The notes: generated from the sequence alone by a model not told the origin. A DNA stretch of 64,000 nt from Lates calcarifer (GCF_001640805.2 NC_066835.1:6566227-6630226); one strand, 5' to 3'; shown: positions 9,351-23,230, counted from the stretch's first letter. Numbers and translations are program-made.

Positions 9351-10600
9351 CACTAAATGTTTACTTTTAAGCATGTGCATGGCAGAATTACTACATTCTA
9401 AAGTTCTGTTGGATACAAATTTAGTTTGTAGCTGGAGCAACAGGTGTGACTGTTGAGTGAGGCGTGCAAACATCCTCTTTGTGAGGTGTGAGCCATAAGG
9501 AGGGTCTGCCATACATAAAGGTTAAGATTTCTCAAGGATTCCTTGTCAACAACAGTAGGGGAGAAAAAAAACCACCTCTGTTATACATTTACATCTCATT
9601 CTGATAATAGCTCACAGCCTGACAGGGAACAAGTTGGATAACAGCCTCGCTGTCCGCTGTTCCGTTTCAGTTCTGCCTCTTCTAATCCCGCGTATTTGAA
9701 TTCAGAAATGCTTTACTTCAGAATTTCGGCATCACTGTCGACATACTGAGCTGTCAAATCAGTTGCTATTTTCTCTCTCATCCAGCATTCCTGACTATTA
9801 AATTACACAGCATAAAAAGACTCGACTCGATGAATGCCTTCAGAATCACAACATGGGCCACTGAAAGACACTTTCGATTGCTGATGATGTTACCTACACT
9901 TTATCTCTCCATCTAAGTGGATAATACAACCAGTGATATTCATCTGAAAATGTGTCTCAGCCCGTGCTTTTGAGACTTTGACATATCTCAGTTTTACCTT
10001 GAGAAGAAGCTATTCTTAGTTCGAATCCTCAGGCATGTCATTTCTTTTAAAATGGTATTCACAAATTGCATGTTTAGACACACACACTTAGTCTCACACA
10101 AACCCAAACACAGCATGATTCATTCCTTTTGCACAAGTAAATAGAGCATGTGATTTCTCTCTCGATTTCATATAAAACACGCACATAAATAAACTCTGAG
10201 GTGACAATCAAGCCCAGATAGGAGAGAAAACCTCAGAGACGACAGTATATCTTGTCTCAGGGAGATGGCAAAGCTGGACCGCAATTTGTTTTCGTATTTA
10301 CTCTAGATTGCGATGTTGCCTTCCCTGCCAACAGCGGCCCGGGCCTCGTCTATCTCGTCACAGTGTGTTTTGTCTTTCTCTTTGTTGTGACAGACGAGAC
10401 GTATCATGCTTTCTCGAATGAGAAACCGCCAGTTATGTGATGCATTTGATTCCAATATATCTACTCAAATGCAGCTCTGGTGCACGCCCCTGGCTTTATT
10501 AAGAGTCTTGCAGAACGCGGGAGACGTCAACAACCATAAACATTCTCAGCATCATGCAAACTTGCAAATCTGCCAACATAATTCTTAGTAAGAAAATATC

Positions 10601-13600
10601 CCTTTATACTAAATTCCCTTGATCCTCAGTGCAGACTGACATTGTGTAGCTTTACCCATACTGTCTTGTGTTCAGTATATAACCACCCCATCAATAGATC
10701 CTTGACAGTGACTCGCTCTACAGGTTGAGCAAGTTGGAAATACTTTCCTATCCACCAAGACCACATTGTCTGTGTAAGTTAGTGCTCCTGGCTAACGAGG
10801 TGGGGTTGGAGTTCTCTTGTGTGTGGCTTTCTCTTTCTCTCTCTCTCTTCTTCTTCTTCTTCTTCCCAGCTCTGCTTTTCTTTCCTTTTCTGTCACTCGT
10901 GCACCACGGCTTTGTACGTTCAACTCGGCTTTCTTCCACTTTTCAAGGTACCACGAATCAGCCAGAGGAGTAAAGCATGAGTGATCCATGTATGGTTTTA
11001 TTCGCATCGCTTCAAGTTATCTGTCTTAACAAATTTCATTCCTTTCTATGCGCTGGGGCTGAGCTCTTCTCTTGACATGATACAAGATCTTCCCTGGTTG
11101 TACGGTGGAAAAGGAACAGAATGAACAATGTTCTTGCCCTTTTAATGTCCCATTTTCAACACTTATCTTTTGTCCTCATGTATTCTACTAGTATACATCT
11201 GAATTTAAACTGGAATTCATTTACATTACATCTGGTTTTACTGATCTAACAAATCTTATATGTATAGACAAAGATAAAGCGCCTTACCTTTGACACAGGG
11301 AAATGGCGTAAAAGAGATGTTTGCTAACTGTCAAGTGTGTCCCCACAGGCCCTGTGTTGATGCTAACTGACTTAGTCTCACCTGGATATTCCGAGGCAGT
11401 TGGCTCTGAGGTGTGGACCTGCTGGAGGGGTTGAGGAATGAAGAGAGAGGGTGGAGTCTCACACACACACATCTGACATTCACATACTCACACACCGGCA
11501 GTGCCAACCTGGGCTTGTTTTGCATGAGCAAACCTGCCTGAGGGCGTTTCAGTGAGCACGGAGAAATGACAGATGAGAGATATCATCAGAGATCAGAGGA
11601 AGAGAGAGAGAGAGAAACAGTGTAACCAACAATTGGACATGGGAATGGAAAATGATGTGATAATGGCAACAGGCAGGCAGATCACAGCAGGGGGTGGGGG
11701 GGTGGAACTAAGTAACAACTCCCCAGATGAGGAGGGCCCTCAGAAAGCCTAGAATTAAGGCACTACATCTGTAATTTTGAAATTTGACAGTATTAGTGTG
11801 TAGCTGTATTAGTGTGATAAATAAACTATTATCGTTGGTTTAGTAAATAGTTTTCCTTGTACCTAAAACATTACCAGAGCTTCTGCCTGTCCATCATCAA
11901 TATCTTCTCATGTTACAGAGAATGTCAGACACTGTGAGAACATAAAGTGCAAACACATTCATCAGTCATTTCAAACATTCATCTCAGCATAAACTGTGAG
12001 ATTTGCAACACTATCATGAAGTAGTATGCTTCATTGTGCATTATAAGTATCATACAATATCATCTAAATCATTATCACTCACTGCATAAAGTATGGAAAC
12101 ATGATTAGTTTACTATAGTGTTTTGATGAGTCTTACTGATGGAGATAAGCCTTTCAGCAGCATCAGAAAAGCTTAATAAGAGTTATTGTTTAACATAACT
12201 ATCTGTATCCAGATCAGTCAGCCAGTTTGAGAGTGATAGAAGGGTTCAGTTTGAATATTCAGGCTACCTATTTTGCATATCTGTGGATTGTGTCTGGATT
12301 GAATTAGGTCTCCAATGTTTTATTATGCTGCTTCTAGGTTGCAACACACTGGGTTAGCACTAGTTGGAAACTAATCCACTTTAATTCTGCTAATAACATT
12401 TTTTTAAATGATGAAATGCAGTAGAAGAGTTGTTCTCTCTGAGTGTAGGACTGAATAAGATGGTTTTCTACTTTGCTCAGGTATAATGTTTTTAAATAAT
12501 GTTTTTAATATTCTTAAAGCTTCACACATTAATTCTTGTATGCTGACAAAAGAGGCTGAAATATACTGATGTTTCAGATTGTACAGACTTTCTCATTATG
12601 GATTACCATGATTAGCAATACAAATGCATGAGCTTCATAGAGGCAAGGGGGCCCACTAAGACTTAATATGTAAAGTGTAGTAAAGTGTAGATTTATGTGC
12701 AACACCACCGGATGACAGATCTGGATAGTGTCGTGCATGATATGAAAATGGCACCAATCAGTGTCTAGTGTATGAGTCAGCCTGAGCACTTGAGTGTGGT
12801 GGTTTCAGGCATTTAACCTTTAGATCCCAGTTAGCGTCTGCTTCATTGTTTTGCATTTCCTGCCCAGTGTACATCAGTGTACACGCACAAAATGAAAGCT
12901 GGGGGTTTCCGGCACACTCAAAGTGAAAGTGTTATAAATATCTAAATAGTTTTGAATCATAGGTGAAAGAAAAGACTTTTTAGAGAATCTTGTTATGAAC
13001 CCTCTGATGTCAGTGAATGCATATCAAACAAAAACACACCCCAAGTTCCCCTATGGCATTGTATTGAAATTCCAAAATGTGTCAGTACTGTATAACATTT
13101 CCTTCCTCAGCTCTAACACACACACAAGATTATCAAAATGAACGCTCACATGACAGCCAATCCCTGCAGGAAACAGTATAATAGAAGTGTCTTCACGTAA
13201 AACAATCTAGAGGGAGGGATTTCTCTCTCAGTGGCTCCAGACTTCCTAGTTTATTTGTTATTGTTTGTGTTTTTCCTGTTTAGTTTCCAAATAATAAGCT
13301 GACACACCCACTCACCTGCTGTGTAAACCATGCCAAACAAAGTATATATGACTGTACATTATAGGGAAGATGAAAATTAATGATGTTAAAATTTGTTTAC
13401 AGTGTTGTTACTATGTGAACCAGTTCAGTTAGGGTGTGACAAAGTAATCATAGGCAACCCCACTTCCCCAAAAGCTACAAAACAGGTTTTTCCTCGTTTG
13501 ATTCCTGTTTTTACATAATACCAGTCTGTCCCTGCACCTTACTCAAAATAGTTCAGTCTGCACACAGCTGGATTCTGCAATAAATATTATACTATCTAGC

Positions 13601-16485
13601 AATGAGAAGAAGCAGGCAGGAGGAAGATCAGACAGAGAGAAAGATGAATGCCTTTCTACAAAGAATATGTTATGCCCTCCATTGGCCTCTAGAGAATGCT
13701 GATGCTCCATCAGTTTACAGTCTTTTTTTCTGTCAAGCAGAGAGGGGGATGAGAGAGAGAGGAGAAATGTTAAGTAGACAGAAAAACACTGGATCTCATC
13801 TCTCCTGTTAAAAATAAGCAGTCATATCATCTGTGAGCAAAGAAGGAAAGAAAGAGGCAGCATCCAAGAAAAGCTACAGAGCCGGGTGTCAGTAGTGATT
13901 TTATTGTCTAGAAACAAGCTTTTCCAGATTCTTCTTCTTTCTGTGCTGAGCAACAGATTTCACATTAAAAGCACCAACAGCTTTTTGGTGAAACTAAAGA
14001 GATGATGGTTGAATATCACAGCCAGAGCTCTGTGATCACTTCTAGCTCTTCATTAGGGCTCTCCTCACTCAGCCAACCACTTTAGCATACTGAGTATACA
14101 TGCACACGCTCAGCCAATCAGACAGAGTCTATTTAACTCACATGGCTCTGCTCTAAATGAGGTGAGAGCAATGTCTGTCCTCATCCATTAAGTCCTGAGT
14201 AGCTCTGAATGAACATTACACATGAACATGTTTGCTTATTCATAGCTGGTCACAACACTAGGTTTGTTTTTTGGGTTGAGTCTGAACCTGATGTTTTATT
14301 GTTCCATTCCCCTTGAATCCAGCTAGTTTGGTTTCAGTTCTGTTTTGCAATGTGTGGTATGTGTGTGTAAATTTTTCATCATCACAGGATGGTTATCACT
14401 GTTGCCAGGAAATGATGTTGGTTGGCCACTCTGGTGCAGGTAAGAAATGGACTGGTGGAGCAAGACCATGACTTGACCATGACTCAGTATTTAAAAAAAA
14501 TAAATTAAAAAAATCATATGATGATATAATATTGTCTCCCATTTTGTTAACAACAATGCAGATTCTTCCAGTGACTGCATCTAGATGTGATCAGCTCTCT
14601 GACTGCCTTGTTCAGTTTGAATCTGGGTCCCTAAGTTTCTGGGTCTACACTGGGTTTGGAAAGACTGTTCATATTATAAGATTTTTAGGAAAAACATACT
14701 GAGTTAACTTCCCCAGGACTCTTGCGCAACAAGTCCCACATCAAAGTGTATAAACTTGTAAAGACCCAACATGTCCAAAAAATAATGAGTAAACAGGATG
14801 AACAAAAAGGATAACAGCAGTGATCATGGCTGATCAAAACTGTCAAAGCTGTACAAAGACATTCAGAGTGATCACAAACAGCTGCAGAGGGGTCCAACAC
14901 ACAAGCAAGTGATGTTCCACTGCAAAGCCAATGGGCTCATTGGTCTTGAGCTCAGGCTCACTGCGCTCTCTTTCTATTGCAGTATTTGCCTCTACTCCAT
15001 TCCACATAACTCATACGAGACATCTAGTTGATTCACTGTTGACCTATATGAACTCTAAGTAACAAAACCAGCTCCCACACACTGTCAAAACTTTACATTT
15101 ATTAAAGGGCTTCATTTCAGTCAAGCAACCTTCTTCTCTGGTACACCTGTCTGAATGCAGAGAGGATCACTTTTCCTGAATTGATTCTAAAAAGTTCTGA
15201 AGTGCAGATTTTTACCTGAAAGGAGTTTTATTAGAAGCCCTATGAAATAGACTGAGTGGTACATAAGTCCCTCACCCTTGTGAGTCAGCAGGGCAGACTT
15301 AGTGACAACAATTCAAGAGAGGCCTGCCTAATAATATAGGTTCACAAGGGCTCTAAGGACATAAAAATGAAAAGAGAGATATATCACTGGATGTTTTCCT
15401 TCTAAACACCCCTGCAGAAAACATTTTAGGTGAGGGTGGCCAAAGAGCAACCCTCCTTCAAACCCCTTATCAAAGTGGAGATGTTTTTGCAACGAGAGAA
15501 TTGAACCAAATGAGCACATTGCTGGATCGACCATTTAATCGTATATCTTCAAATGGTGAATTACTACTCTGCACACTCAGTAGTCTGTGGGATGTCTGCT
15601 GGCAATCCTAGATGCCTGGAGGAGTCTTGTTGCCTCTGTCTTTTTGTAGGGCAGAGCCCCAAAAGATTAAAGAGGCTCAGACTGACTGGTTGAGTGTACA
15701 TACACATATATTCATAATGCTGAAGCTACTTAATGAGTGGCAAGCCCTATTAGAAATGTGTGACAAGTTTATTATCTGCATGGGGAATCAAAGAATATCA
15801 GAGCTTTGTACTTCAAAAAATCAAAAGACAATATTCTTCCCTAGAAGACTGCACGCCCCTGTTTATCACAACAAACTAAAAAAAGGAGTTTATGGAAAAT
15901 ATGGTATTATTGCTTGAGGTTAACTGTAAATAATAGTCAGTGGAAGCTGACAACAGCTGTTTATTTAGTTACACTGATATACTGATGTTTAAAAATGCTA
16001 CACAGCTTTTCACTTGTCAGGTCTGAACTGTGTTTTAATTCAAATATCCAAACAAGGTTGTATCCATCCATGCTGACACAGTCATCCTGTCTAGTCTTAT
16101 GCCTTGTCTCTCCGATCATCATCAACAAACCACCCTCCCACTGCTCACCCCTCCACCTTCTCCAGTTTCTAACCCACCCCGCCCACCCCACCACCCATGG
16201 GACCTGTTCTGCTACTGTCACAGCCATTGCTCTGGCGTGGGTCATTCCCCAGTGTGTCAGAGCTGGTGACACTGAGCCAGCCACACCCCCCCCGCCCGTT
16301 TGTTGTGACAGCATCATGTCTCCAACGCCACTGTGGATGATGTCAGGATGGCCCCTCGAGGAGGTCACCATCTTCTTTCTCTCTCCCTCTGTCTTTCTCT
16401 GCCCATTAGACTGACTCTGTGGGATGCTGGTCTGTGGAAAGAAAAGGTTTGTTAAACTGTCGGTGACGGGGGTAGGGGTTGGCAT
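10601..16485. other. Non-coding desert, no exon recognised
   Basis: Contains a CT/TTC tract (10827-10865), a short CA run near 11460 and purine-rich stretches near 11590 and 13740. The longest open frames (11331-11531, 13602-13811 and 15961-16485) have no family motifs, no good splice context and biased composition. Nothing supports a gene. Confidence 0.5.
10827..10865. repeat. (CT)n/(TTC)n pyrimidine tract
   Basis: A run of CT units followed by TTC units; overlapping open frames here are low-complexity artefacts. Confidence 0.9.
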
Positions 16486-19400
16486 AGGGGATTTTCACAG
16501 AAAACTGTCTGAGAGCTGGTGAGAGCCACTGATTTCAGCCAATCAAACAACCATTAATTATACCTAATGTGTTCCACATTAAATATACAAAATGAGTTGT
16601 AATAAAAATGTGTATGATTGGTTGCTTGACTCCATATTTACCAGACGAGACCAGATGAGTTAATTATGCTTCTAACTAAGATGTTAGCATGTTATTTGCT
16701 CAACTGCATAACCACACTAATATAATATTTGAGCTATTGGATATCAGTATTTAAATCACACACTTAGCTGTGACTAAACTGTATTCTGGTCTGTTTTGAC
16801 ATTGGACAGATTTGGCGAACCTTACTCTCGAACAGCCATTGTACAGTCGTAGCTCAGCAAATGTAACAAGGCATAGCAGTCCAGTCAAGCTTTGAATTTC
16901 TTTGTGTTACTTAGCGTGCCTGGGGCTCCAGTAAGAGTGATACTCAGTATCAAGAGTTTGGAGGTTGGTGTCCTTTTTTCAGTTGTTACAACACAAAAAA
17001 ACACAAGAGCACCAGAATGAGGGATGGATTAAACTGTGTATCTGCTCTAACATTAGTTGCTAATGTTAGCAAGCTTGGCTAGATAGCTCACTACCTGCAG
17101 TAGAAATCTGCAGGCAAGGGACATGTCATTACATGATAACATTATCACTTACGAAGACAGACCTTCAACCTGCAGGAGCCAAGATGTTACTATGTCAGAC
17201 TTTTCTCTTGAAACGTGAAAATACAGTAAAGCAAAACTCTAACAACTGTTGCCTGACAAGTTCTTCCATGGCATCGAAACTATTCAAAAATTATGTTAGA
17301 ATGAATAACATTACATTTTTATTTCTAATATTGTACCATGCTACAAGAGCTAGTGCTACACTTGTTGTTTGCTGTTGTATGTTTTCTTGGGACATGTAGC
17401 TTAAGCTGTATTGCATCATGGACTGTATGTAGCTAGAAATAGTAAGTAAAAAAAAGAGAGCTGGAGAAGGAGTTTTGACCCAACTCACAGTTTTAGTGCT
17501 GGTATTTACTTTTGTGTGAAGCCTGACAAATTTCAAACGGTTAATATTAGCAAATAGACGACTTCAGATTTCACCAGAGGCTGATTAAGGATTGTGGGAA
17601 TGGTCTGAAGCAAACTTTAACTGGTGTGGACTGGTGTCATCTATCACTGCAAAAACTAACATATATCACTTGTGCAATAATACATGTTGATAGATTTAGA
17701 GAGAAGTTCCATGCTACAGTTGCACATGGCATTTATTGTCTTTTCTTCTACTTTGAGTAGGTCAGGATTTGTTATTCCAGAGAGCAGCCGCTCCTTTTTG
17801 TATGTGGGTCTGGCAGTGATTGTGGTGTTTGAGGGAGAAGTGAGCTGCATGTATAACTATACTACATTGTTTTGTTGTCTGCTAGAGCAGAAAATTTGGC
17901 TTTTTGTGATTAAGCAGTCTCTGATGTCTATTGTCTATTAATAATTGGAGGACTATTAATTGGATGTTCACAATATAATTGTTGACCTTGTTAATGTAGG
18001 TTCTTCAAACTTGAATTGTTTCTGTGATTTATATTTCAGGTCTATGAAAAATGGATTACACACTTTCATTTGAAAATCTATCATTATGTAACCTCTCATT
18101 TTCTGAATAATGCATGATGATATTCAGAAATTATCTTCAATTATCTTGGAGATAGAATGAAGCCTTTTGCCTGTGCCTGCATAACAATGCAGCGTACGTA
18201 GGGATGATGCCAAGTGATGGGACTGCATGCACAACAAGAGGAATTGTGGGTAGATCTTCCGCAGATTGTTTTCCACTCTTTTGGGAATTTCTTCATCCAA
18301 TCTGTGCACCACTTCACTGCACGGAGACATTTTCATCATCATTCCACAAACATCCACAGATCAGTCTCAATCTACACCTTGTGCAATTTGTTGATCTAAC
18401 AAAGAAAAAAACAAAAAATGTCAAACCCAATGGCAATAAATAAAATTCACTACAATCATTAGGATTCATCCTCTGGGGACCTTGAATGTCTAAAAAATGC
18501 AATGGCATTCTATTTAAAAACCCAGGTCTTAATCAGGAAATCAGAACAGGACACAACAGGCAGGTTAGCAAATCTCAACTGGAAGAGGTTCCTTTTGATT
18601 TTACTTTCAAATGACGATGATCTACTTTAGATAATCTAGCTACAATCTTGGCCTTCCTACAACAGTATATCACCTGACAGCTTCTGTTTTTTCTGCATCT
18701 TGTCTGCCAAAGCCCCAAAAGTAAAAGTTGTAATAAAACAAAATTATCCTTTTGTAATGTAAATTTGAATGGGGCTCTTGTGCATAATAGTCTAATTATT
18801 CTTTTGTGGCTGAGAATGGCTATTAAATGAATTAATTTATTTGCTTTTTGGATTCCAATCAGGCACTGAGGCCAAAGCCAAGTTTGTACCTCAGTAGACT
18901 CAATAGCTGTTCAGGGCCTAAAATATGCCATGCTGTTTTTTAACAGTAACACTAAAGGCAGCTTGCAGATTTTGGTGCTGCTATCTGTGAGCTCTTCAAA
19001 ATGTAAAATAACCTCTTTTTATGTTTTAGTATCTTGCAAATGGACACCACTTGACAAATGACTTGATCATTATCACACAGCAAAGAAGCAGAGGCGGTTA
19101 ATGACTCCAGTTTTGTTAACGTAAGCATGGAACAGCAAGGCTATCCTTCTTTATTCTAGCCACTCTCTACTGCAGAGATGATGTTTTAACAGACACACAC
19201 ACTTTCACACCACTGTTCATCAGGTCCTGTCAGTCAGAGTAAGGCCCTCTAATTACCATGGCAATTGGAATGACATGCTCGGTGGAGTCAGGTGATTATA
19301 CCTTCTACAAAAGATTGTACTAGTAATGGTGTGTGAGTATGTGAGAAAGCATACAGCGGTGTGAAAGTTAAAGTGATTGGTGAGAGTCAAGAGGAGCTGT

Positions 19401-20750
19401 GGTGAAAAAGCATGCAATGTAGATGACAGGGTGAATTTGTTCTCACCTCCCAGCTCACATGTGAAGTTTAAAGTTCACCCATGATCTACATTCATGGCGA
19501 GTTTGAGAAAAAGAATATTCTGCATGACTCACTGCAGCCTGTCCAGAGGACTATTAAACGTATCAGTGATTTGAGTCATGAGATTGACCTTCTCTTTCTT
19601 TTTAATGAGATGAATGCAAAGAGAAAGCTTGAAATATCTATTCATCAAGTATGGGTGTTAAAGACTAAAGTCATACGGACCAGGACTCTTTGTTAGCAGT
19701 TCATATCCTGTAGACCTTGGACAACACATTTCCAAATGTTTCAGCTTCATACGGTGCTCTTATTACGTGAAATGACGTGATGAAACGCATGTAAGCTTAA
19801 ATTGTCATGACTGTTGGTCACATAGGAGTTAATTTAGTAATAAATTACTAAAACTTTGCAATGACTTTAAAAACTTTGCTGCTAATGAACACTGCCACTC
19901 TCCTCATATCTTTTGTCAGCCTCTCTCTCTTTCTCCTTTTTTTTTTTTTTTTTTAACCAGACTTTTTTGTAATGAGTTTTCAGCTGTGATTCTGTTTGGC
20001 TCTAAATGACTCAGCACGATGCCATACGTGCAATGAAGCGGCATGGAGAGAACATAGCTGGGAGAACGAGTAAACAAAGGATTGGAGTTTTCAACCCAGT
20101 CTGAAATCATCAAGCTACAGAACTTTATGATAGACAAGTACTGTAGGGCAGGTTTATTTCCAATAAATAGCAAATAAACACCTGCCAAAAGGGCCTGAGA
20201 ATTACGTGTTTTGGATTTTTTTTTTTTTTTTTAACATTGTCTGCTCAGAGTGTCACTCCAAACCCTCTCATCCAAATCAACAGCTTCTTCATCACTTTCT
20301 TATTGAATAAATGACTTATAGAGCTAAATGCATTTGTATAATTATCATTTTTTCATATCTGGTCTCTTAAGACTTATTACAGCTGAACCACTTGCAGCAT
20401 CAACTAGACGTATATCAGAAACTGTAAGTTGCGTCATATCTTGTAAGATGAATTATTTTTTAAAAGTGGCTTGTGCCTACAGACCATAATAAGTATGACC
20501 ACTTTTCTTATTTAAAATTGCTGGAGATTGATGAGCACAAAAATGACTGAACTGATAGAAATGACAAATGAATTCTTAAGAGGTAACAGACTGGCTCCTG
20601 GCTTTTTGGTACCCAAAGCAAAGAATGTTTTCCCTCCCTTTGTGAAACCTACCACAACCACCACTGAAGCACTGTGAGCTGCAGTTCTTGTAATGACCAT
20701 TAGATGTTGGATCATAGAAAATTCCCATAGTAGGTAAATACTGTATAGAA
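16486..20750. other. Non-coding desert, no exon recognised
   Basis: AT-rich sequence with poly-T runs at 19937-19954 and 20215-20232. Open frames of 60-90 codons are scattered on both strands and look random. A patch around 17040-17110 resembles mobile-element flanks (repeated GCTAATGTTAGC) but could not be delimited. Confidence 0.5.
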
Positions 20751-20755
20751 ATTAG

Positions 20756-20850
20756 GGGCTATTTGTAAGTTTTCTCTACCGCTGAACATGTTTTCTTGCC
20801 GGGAGAGGGTGGTGATAGCCGCTTACTCACTTGGCTTGCATCACTCTGTC
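20756..20850 (+). repeat. Small transposon-like family B, 5' fragment
   Basis: Matches the left part of 21309-21707: GGCTATTTGTAAGTTTTCTC, then CTGAACATG, TTTCTTGCCGGGAG and GGTGATAGCC with a few differences. Only the left portion is present. Confidence 0.6.
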
Positions 20851-21308
20851 TCGCTGTCTGTGATTATCTCACCTGCTTGAATGAGTGCCAACCACAGGTG
20901 GTACACAGAATTTGTTTGCATTGTCTGACTTTGCATCTGCACACTCTGAAGTGCTGCAATTACATTTCCATTTTAACTTCCTGATTGTCTCTGTGTCCCA
21001 CACCAAAGCTACAGCAAGTTATTTCTGTAACGGACATCCATACCTGTAACACATCAGCTGAATGCTCACTTTAGAATGGTGAGTCCAGGTTTCTTAGGAG
21101 ATAATAAAGTAAAGCTCCTTGTATTTCCAAGCAAATTAAATGAATAATAATCTAATTAAAATTACTGGTCTATGTCTCTCATTCACCTATTAAGCTGTTA
21201 CCCTGCTTCTCGAATGCACTGTAAAAACTAACTGAACCTACCTGCCAACCTCTGCAGTACAGAAAACCACTGTTTTCTGTTCACGACAGTACTACGCATA
21301 CAGTCTGA

Positions 21309-21707
21309 TTTTAAAGGCACTATTTGTAAGTTTTCTCTGCTATTGAATGTGATTTCTTGCTGGGAGCAGGCAGTGGTGATGATTACTTGCCAAGAGCTTC
21401 AGCCATTGTTGCATTTACGAGGCAAGAGGTTATAAAGCACTCTCTGAGCAGCACTACTTCTTCAGGGCAGTCTGGATGCTGCAGTGAGTTGCTATTGGAA
21501 AGTAATTGAGATGGGCTGGCTGGGCCGGTTCTAGCTGGTTAGCATGTTAACTTTAGTAGAGGAAAACACATGGTAGGAGTAGAAGCAAAACTGGTGACGA
21601 CAGCTCTCCATGAGCAAATTTATGAAATTTGAAACTGCATTTCCTCCAGACTGGTAAGTAAACAGCTGTTAATGCTAACGTTGGCTATGTAGCCATAGCA
21701 AAACTTA
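21309..21707 (+). repeat. Small transposon-like family B, longer copy
   Basis: Begins TTTTAAAGGCACTATTTGTA and ends with GTTAATGCTAACGTTGGCTA followed by AGCAAAACTTA, matching the two ends of the copy at 30324-30556. The right terminal inverted repeat is eroded. No open frame of note. Confidence 0.6.
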
Positions 21708-21743
21708 ATAATAAATAATAAAAAAGAACTCTTTTAACCTTTT

Positions 21744-21761
21744 GTTTGTTTGTTTGTTTGA
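21744..21761. repeat. (TTTG)n microsatellite
   Basis: Four to five TTTG units. Confidence 0.85.
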
Positions 21762-22525
21762 CTTGCCATCATCATTAACAGTTGTTAGTAATAAGTCTAA
21801 CAGGGTGTTCCAACTCTTTAAGTTACTGCACAGGAAAACATAAAAAGCTAAAAGATATAACTAACTACTTCATACAGAGCTCATATATAAAACAGAATTT
21901 AATTCAATTGTTCCTGAGTGCAAACATATTCTACCATGAAAACAAGCTAAACCAAGTTTAATTCCCCAGATAATGTCATGTACCAACAGTTTTGTTATTC
22001 AACCACGAGTGTTCATGTCTCTGAATATAATCTTATTTATTATACAAACCTCAAAACTCATGTGAGCATGATGAATATGATGAATATTGATTGTCAGCCA
22101 TAGAGGGATGAGGTTTTGCATATAATGAGGTAATACCTGACCTCTCCCCTGTGGAGCTGTATTGTAGTACAACTTAAACATGAGATAAACTTTCCAAGTG
22201 ATTCTTAATTAAAACTAGTGAGTGTCTTGCTATGGGATGAAAAAGTCTCTAAATCACAGGCCTTTATTTAACAAAGAAAATATATCTGTCAGGATGGAAT
22301 ATAGTTCTTTTAATTTGAAATCGACCCCCTGCAATTCCTCCTTAATTTCAGCAATGCTCCTGATTATTTCATCTTGTTCCCTTAGCAATTAATCACTGAG
22401 GACCAGCAGCACACACACAGCGGTTTTCTGAGTCAGCATGGGCTGTGGAGCAGTGTAGCAAATTAAGGACATGTTAAAGACTTTCATTTGTAACCAATTT
22501 ATATTAACAATCAACTCTTTAGGTT

Positions 22526-22998
22526 CTATGCCATAATTAATGCAGCCATGTAAAACCTGGTTACAGTATATGTTGGGGGTCCTTGGTCCTTGTTCTCTAT
22601 GGCTGATGGAGTCACACCATCACCATCATGCATGACGCCTCTCTGAGACATCTCACCGGTAACTGGAGCTATTTTGTCATCTGTGGATGACACTGAAGTG
22701 GTACTTTGCCCCCCTCCTTTGGCACTGACATTGCTTTTGTGTTCTGCAATCATTTTTTTTTTTTTTTTGGTTTCAATTTGAGGTCAATCCATTTTTTCTT
22801 CACCTGTGCAACACTTCTTATTATAGGTGACAAAGTGTTCACATTTGTCTGCTGTGTACACTTACATTTTTTTTTTCCTGTGAAAAAGCGGGATAAAATG
22901 TTCTGCTCTAGACTATCCTCATTAGGATAGTCTAGCTCAGCCTCCTTGTGAAGTCTGTCCCCAATGTTGTTCTTATTTGTCAGTTTTTTCCAGGACAA
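22526..22998 (-). pseudogene. Relic of a Harbinger-type Myb/SANT-like DNA-binding protein
   Basis: Two minus-strand frames abut at a run of sixteen A residues (minus strand; T at 22753-22768). The upstream frame ends VKKKWIDLKLKPKKKKK and then stops. The next frame, shifted by one base, reads IAEHKSNVSAKGGGQSTTSV followed by a variable acidic tail with DDKIAPVTGE. The KKxWxDLK block followed by a basic stretch, GGG and a conserved (E/D)-K-I-x-x-(I/V)-x-G-E segment is, as I recall, typical of the Myb/SANT-like protein of Harbinger/PIF DNA transposons and its domesticated relatives such as NAIF1. The frameshift in the homopolymer, the missing N-terminus and the unrelated sequence after position 22570 indicate a dead fragment. 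No adjacent transposase is seen. Confidence 0.6.
22908..22935. repeat. 12-bp perfect inverted repeat
   Basis: CTAGACTATCCT and AGGATAGTCTAG are separated by 4 bases. It lies within the Harbinger-like relic, where the minus strand would read LDYPNEDSL, and may be coincidental. Confidence 0.85.
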
Positions 22999-23230
22999 GT
23001 AGACAAAAGTCTAGCTTATTCGAGCTTTAAAGGAAATGCTTTTGACTATTAGGTATATCACAATTTGGGGGTATTTCATTGTAGAAAATGTCTGTACATT
23101 AGTAGATAGATGTAGAAAGGGTGGGATTTTTCACTGTTTATTGCACCCTGTTTGGAGATTTGACATTTAAAAAGTGGTTGAAAATCAAACAGGTAGAAGC
23201 CGAGATACCCTGGCATTTAAAGTATCTAAT

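Larger units (their letters stand above)
8542..10600. other. Non-coding sequence, no exon recognised
   Basis: Apart from the repeats at 9093-9119 and 9165-9350 I see no gene. About 10206-10560 is less AT-rich, repeat-free and complex, with homeodomain-type TAAT and palindrome-rich patches; it could be a conserved regulatory block but this is not testable here. Confidence 0.45.

Noticed and set aside
15961..16485. 174-codon minus-strand frame and the 139-codon plus-strand frame opposite it
   Set aside because: Overlapping frames in C-rich sequence with no family motif; Trp/Arg/Gly-rich composition matches chance.
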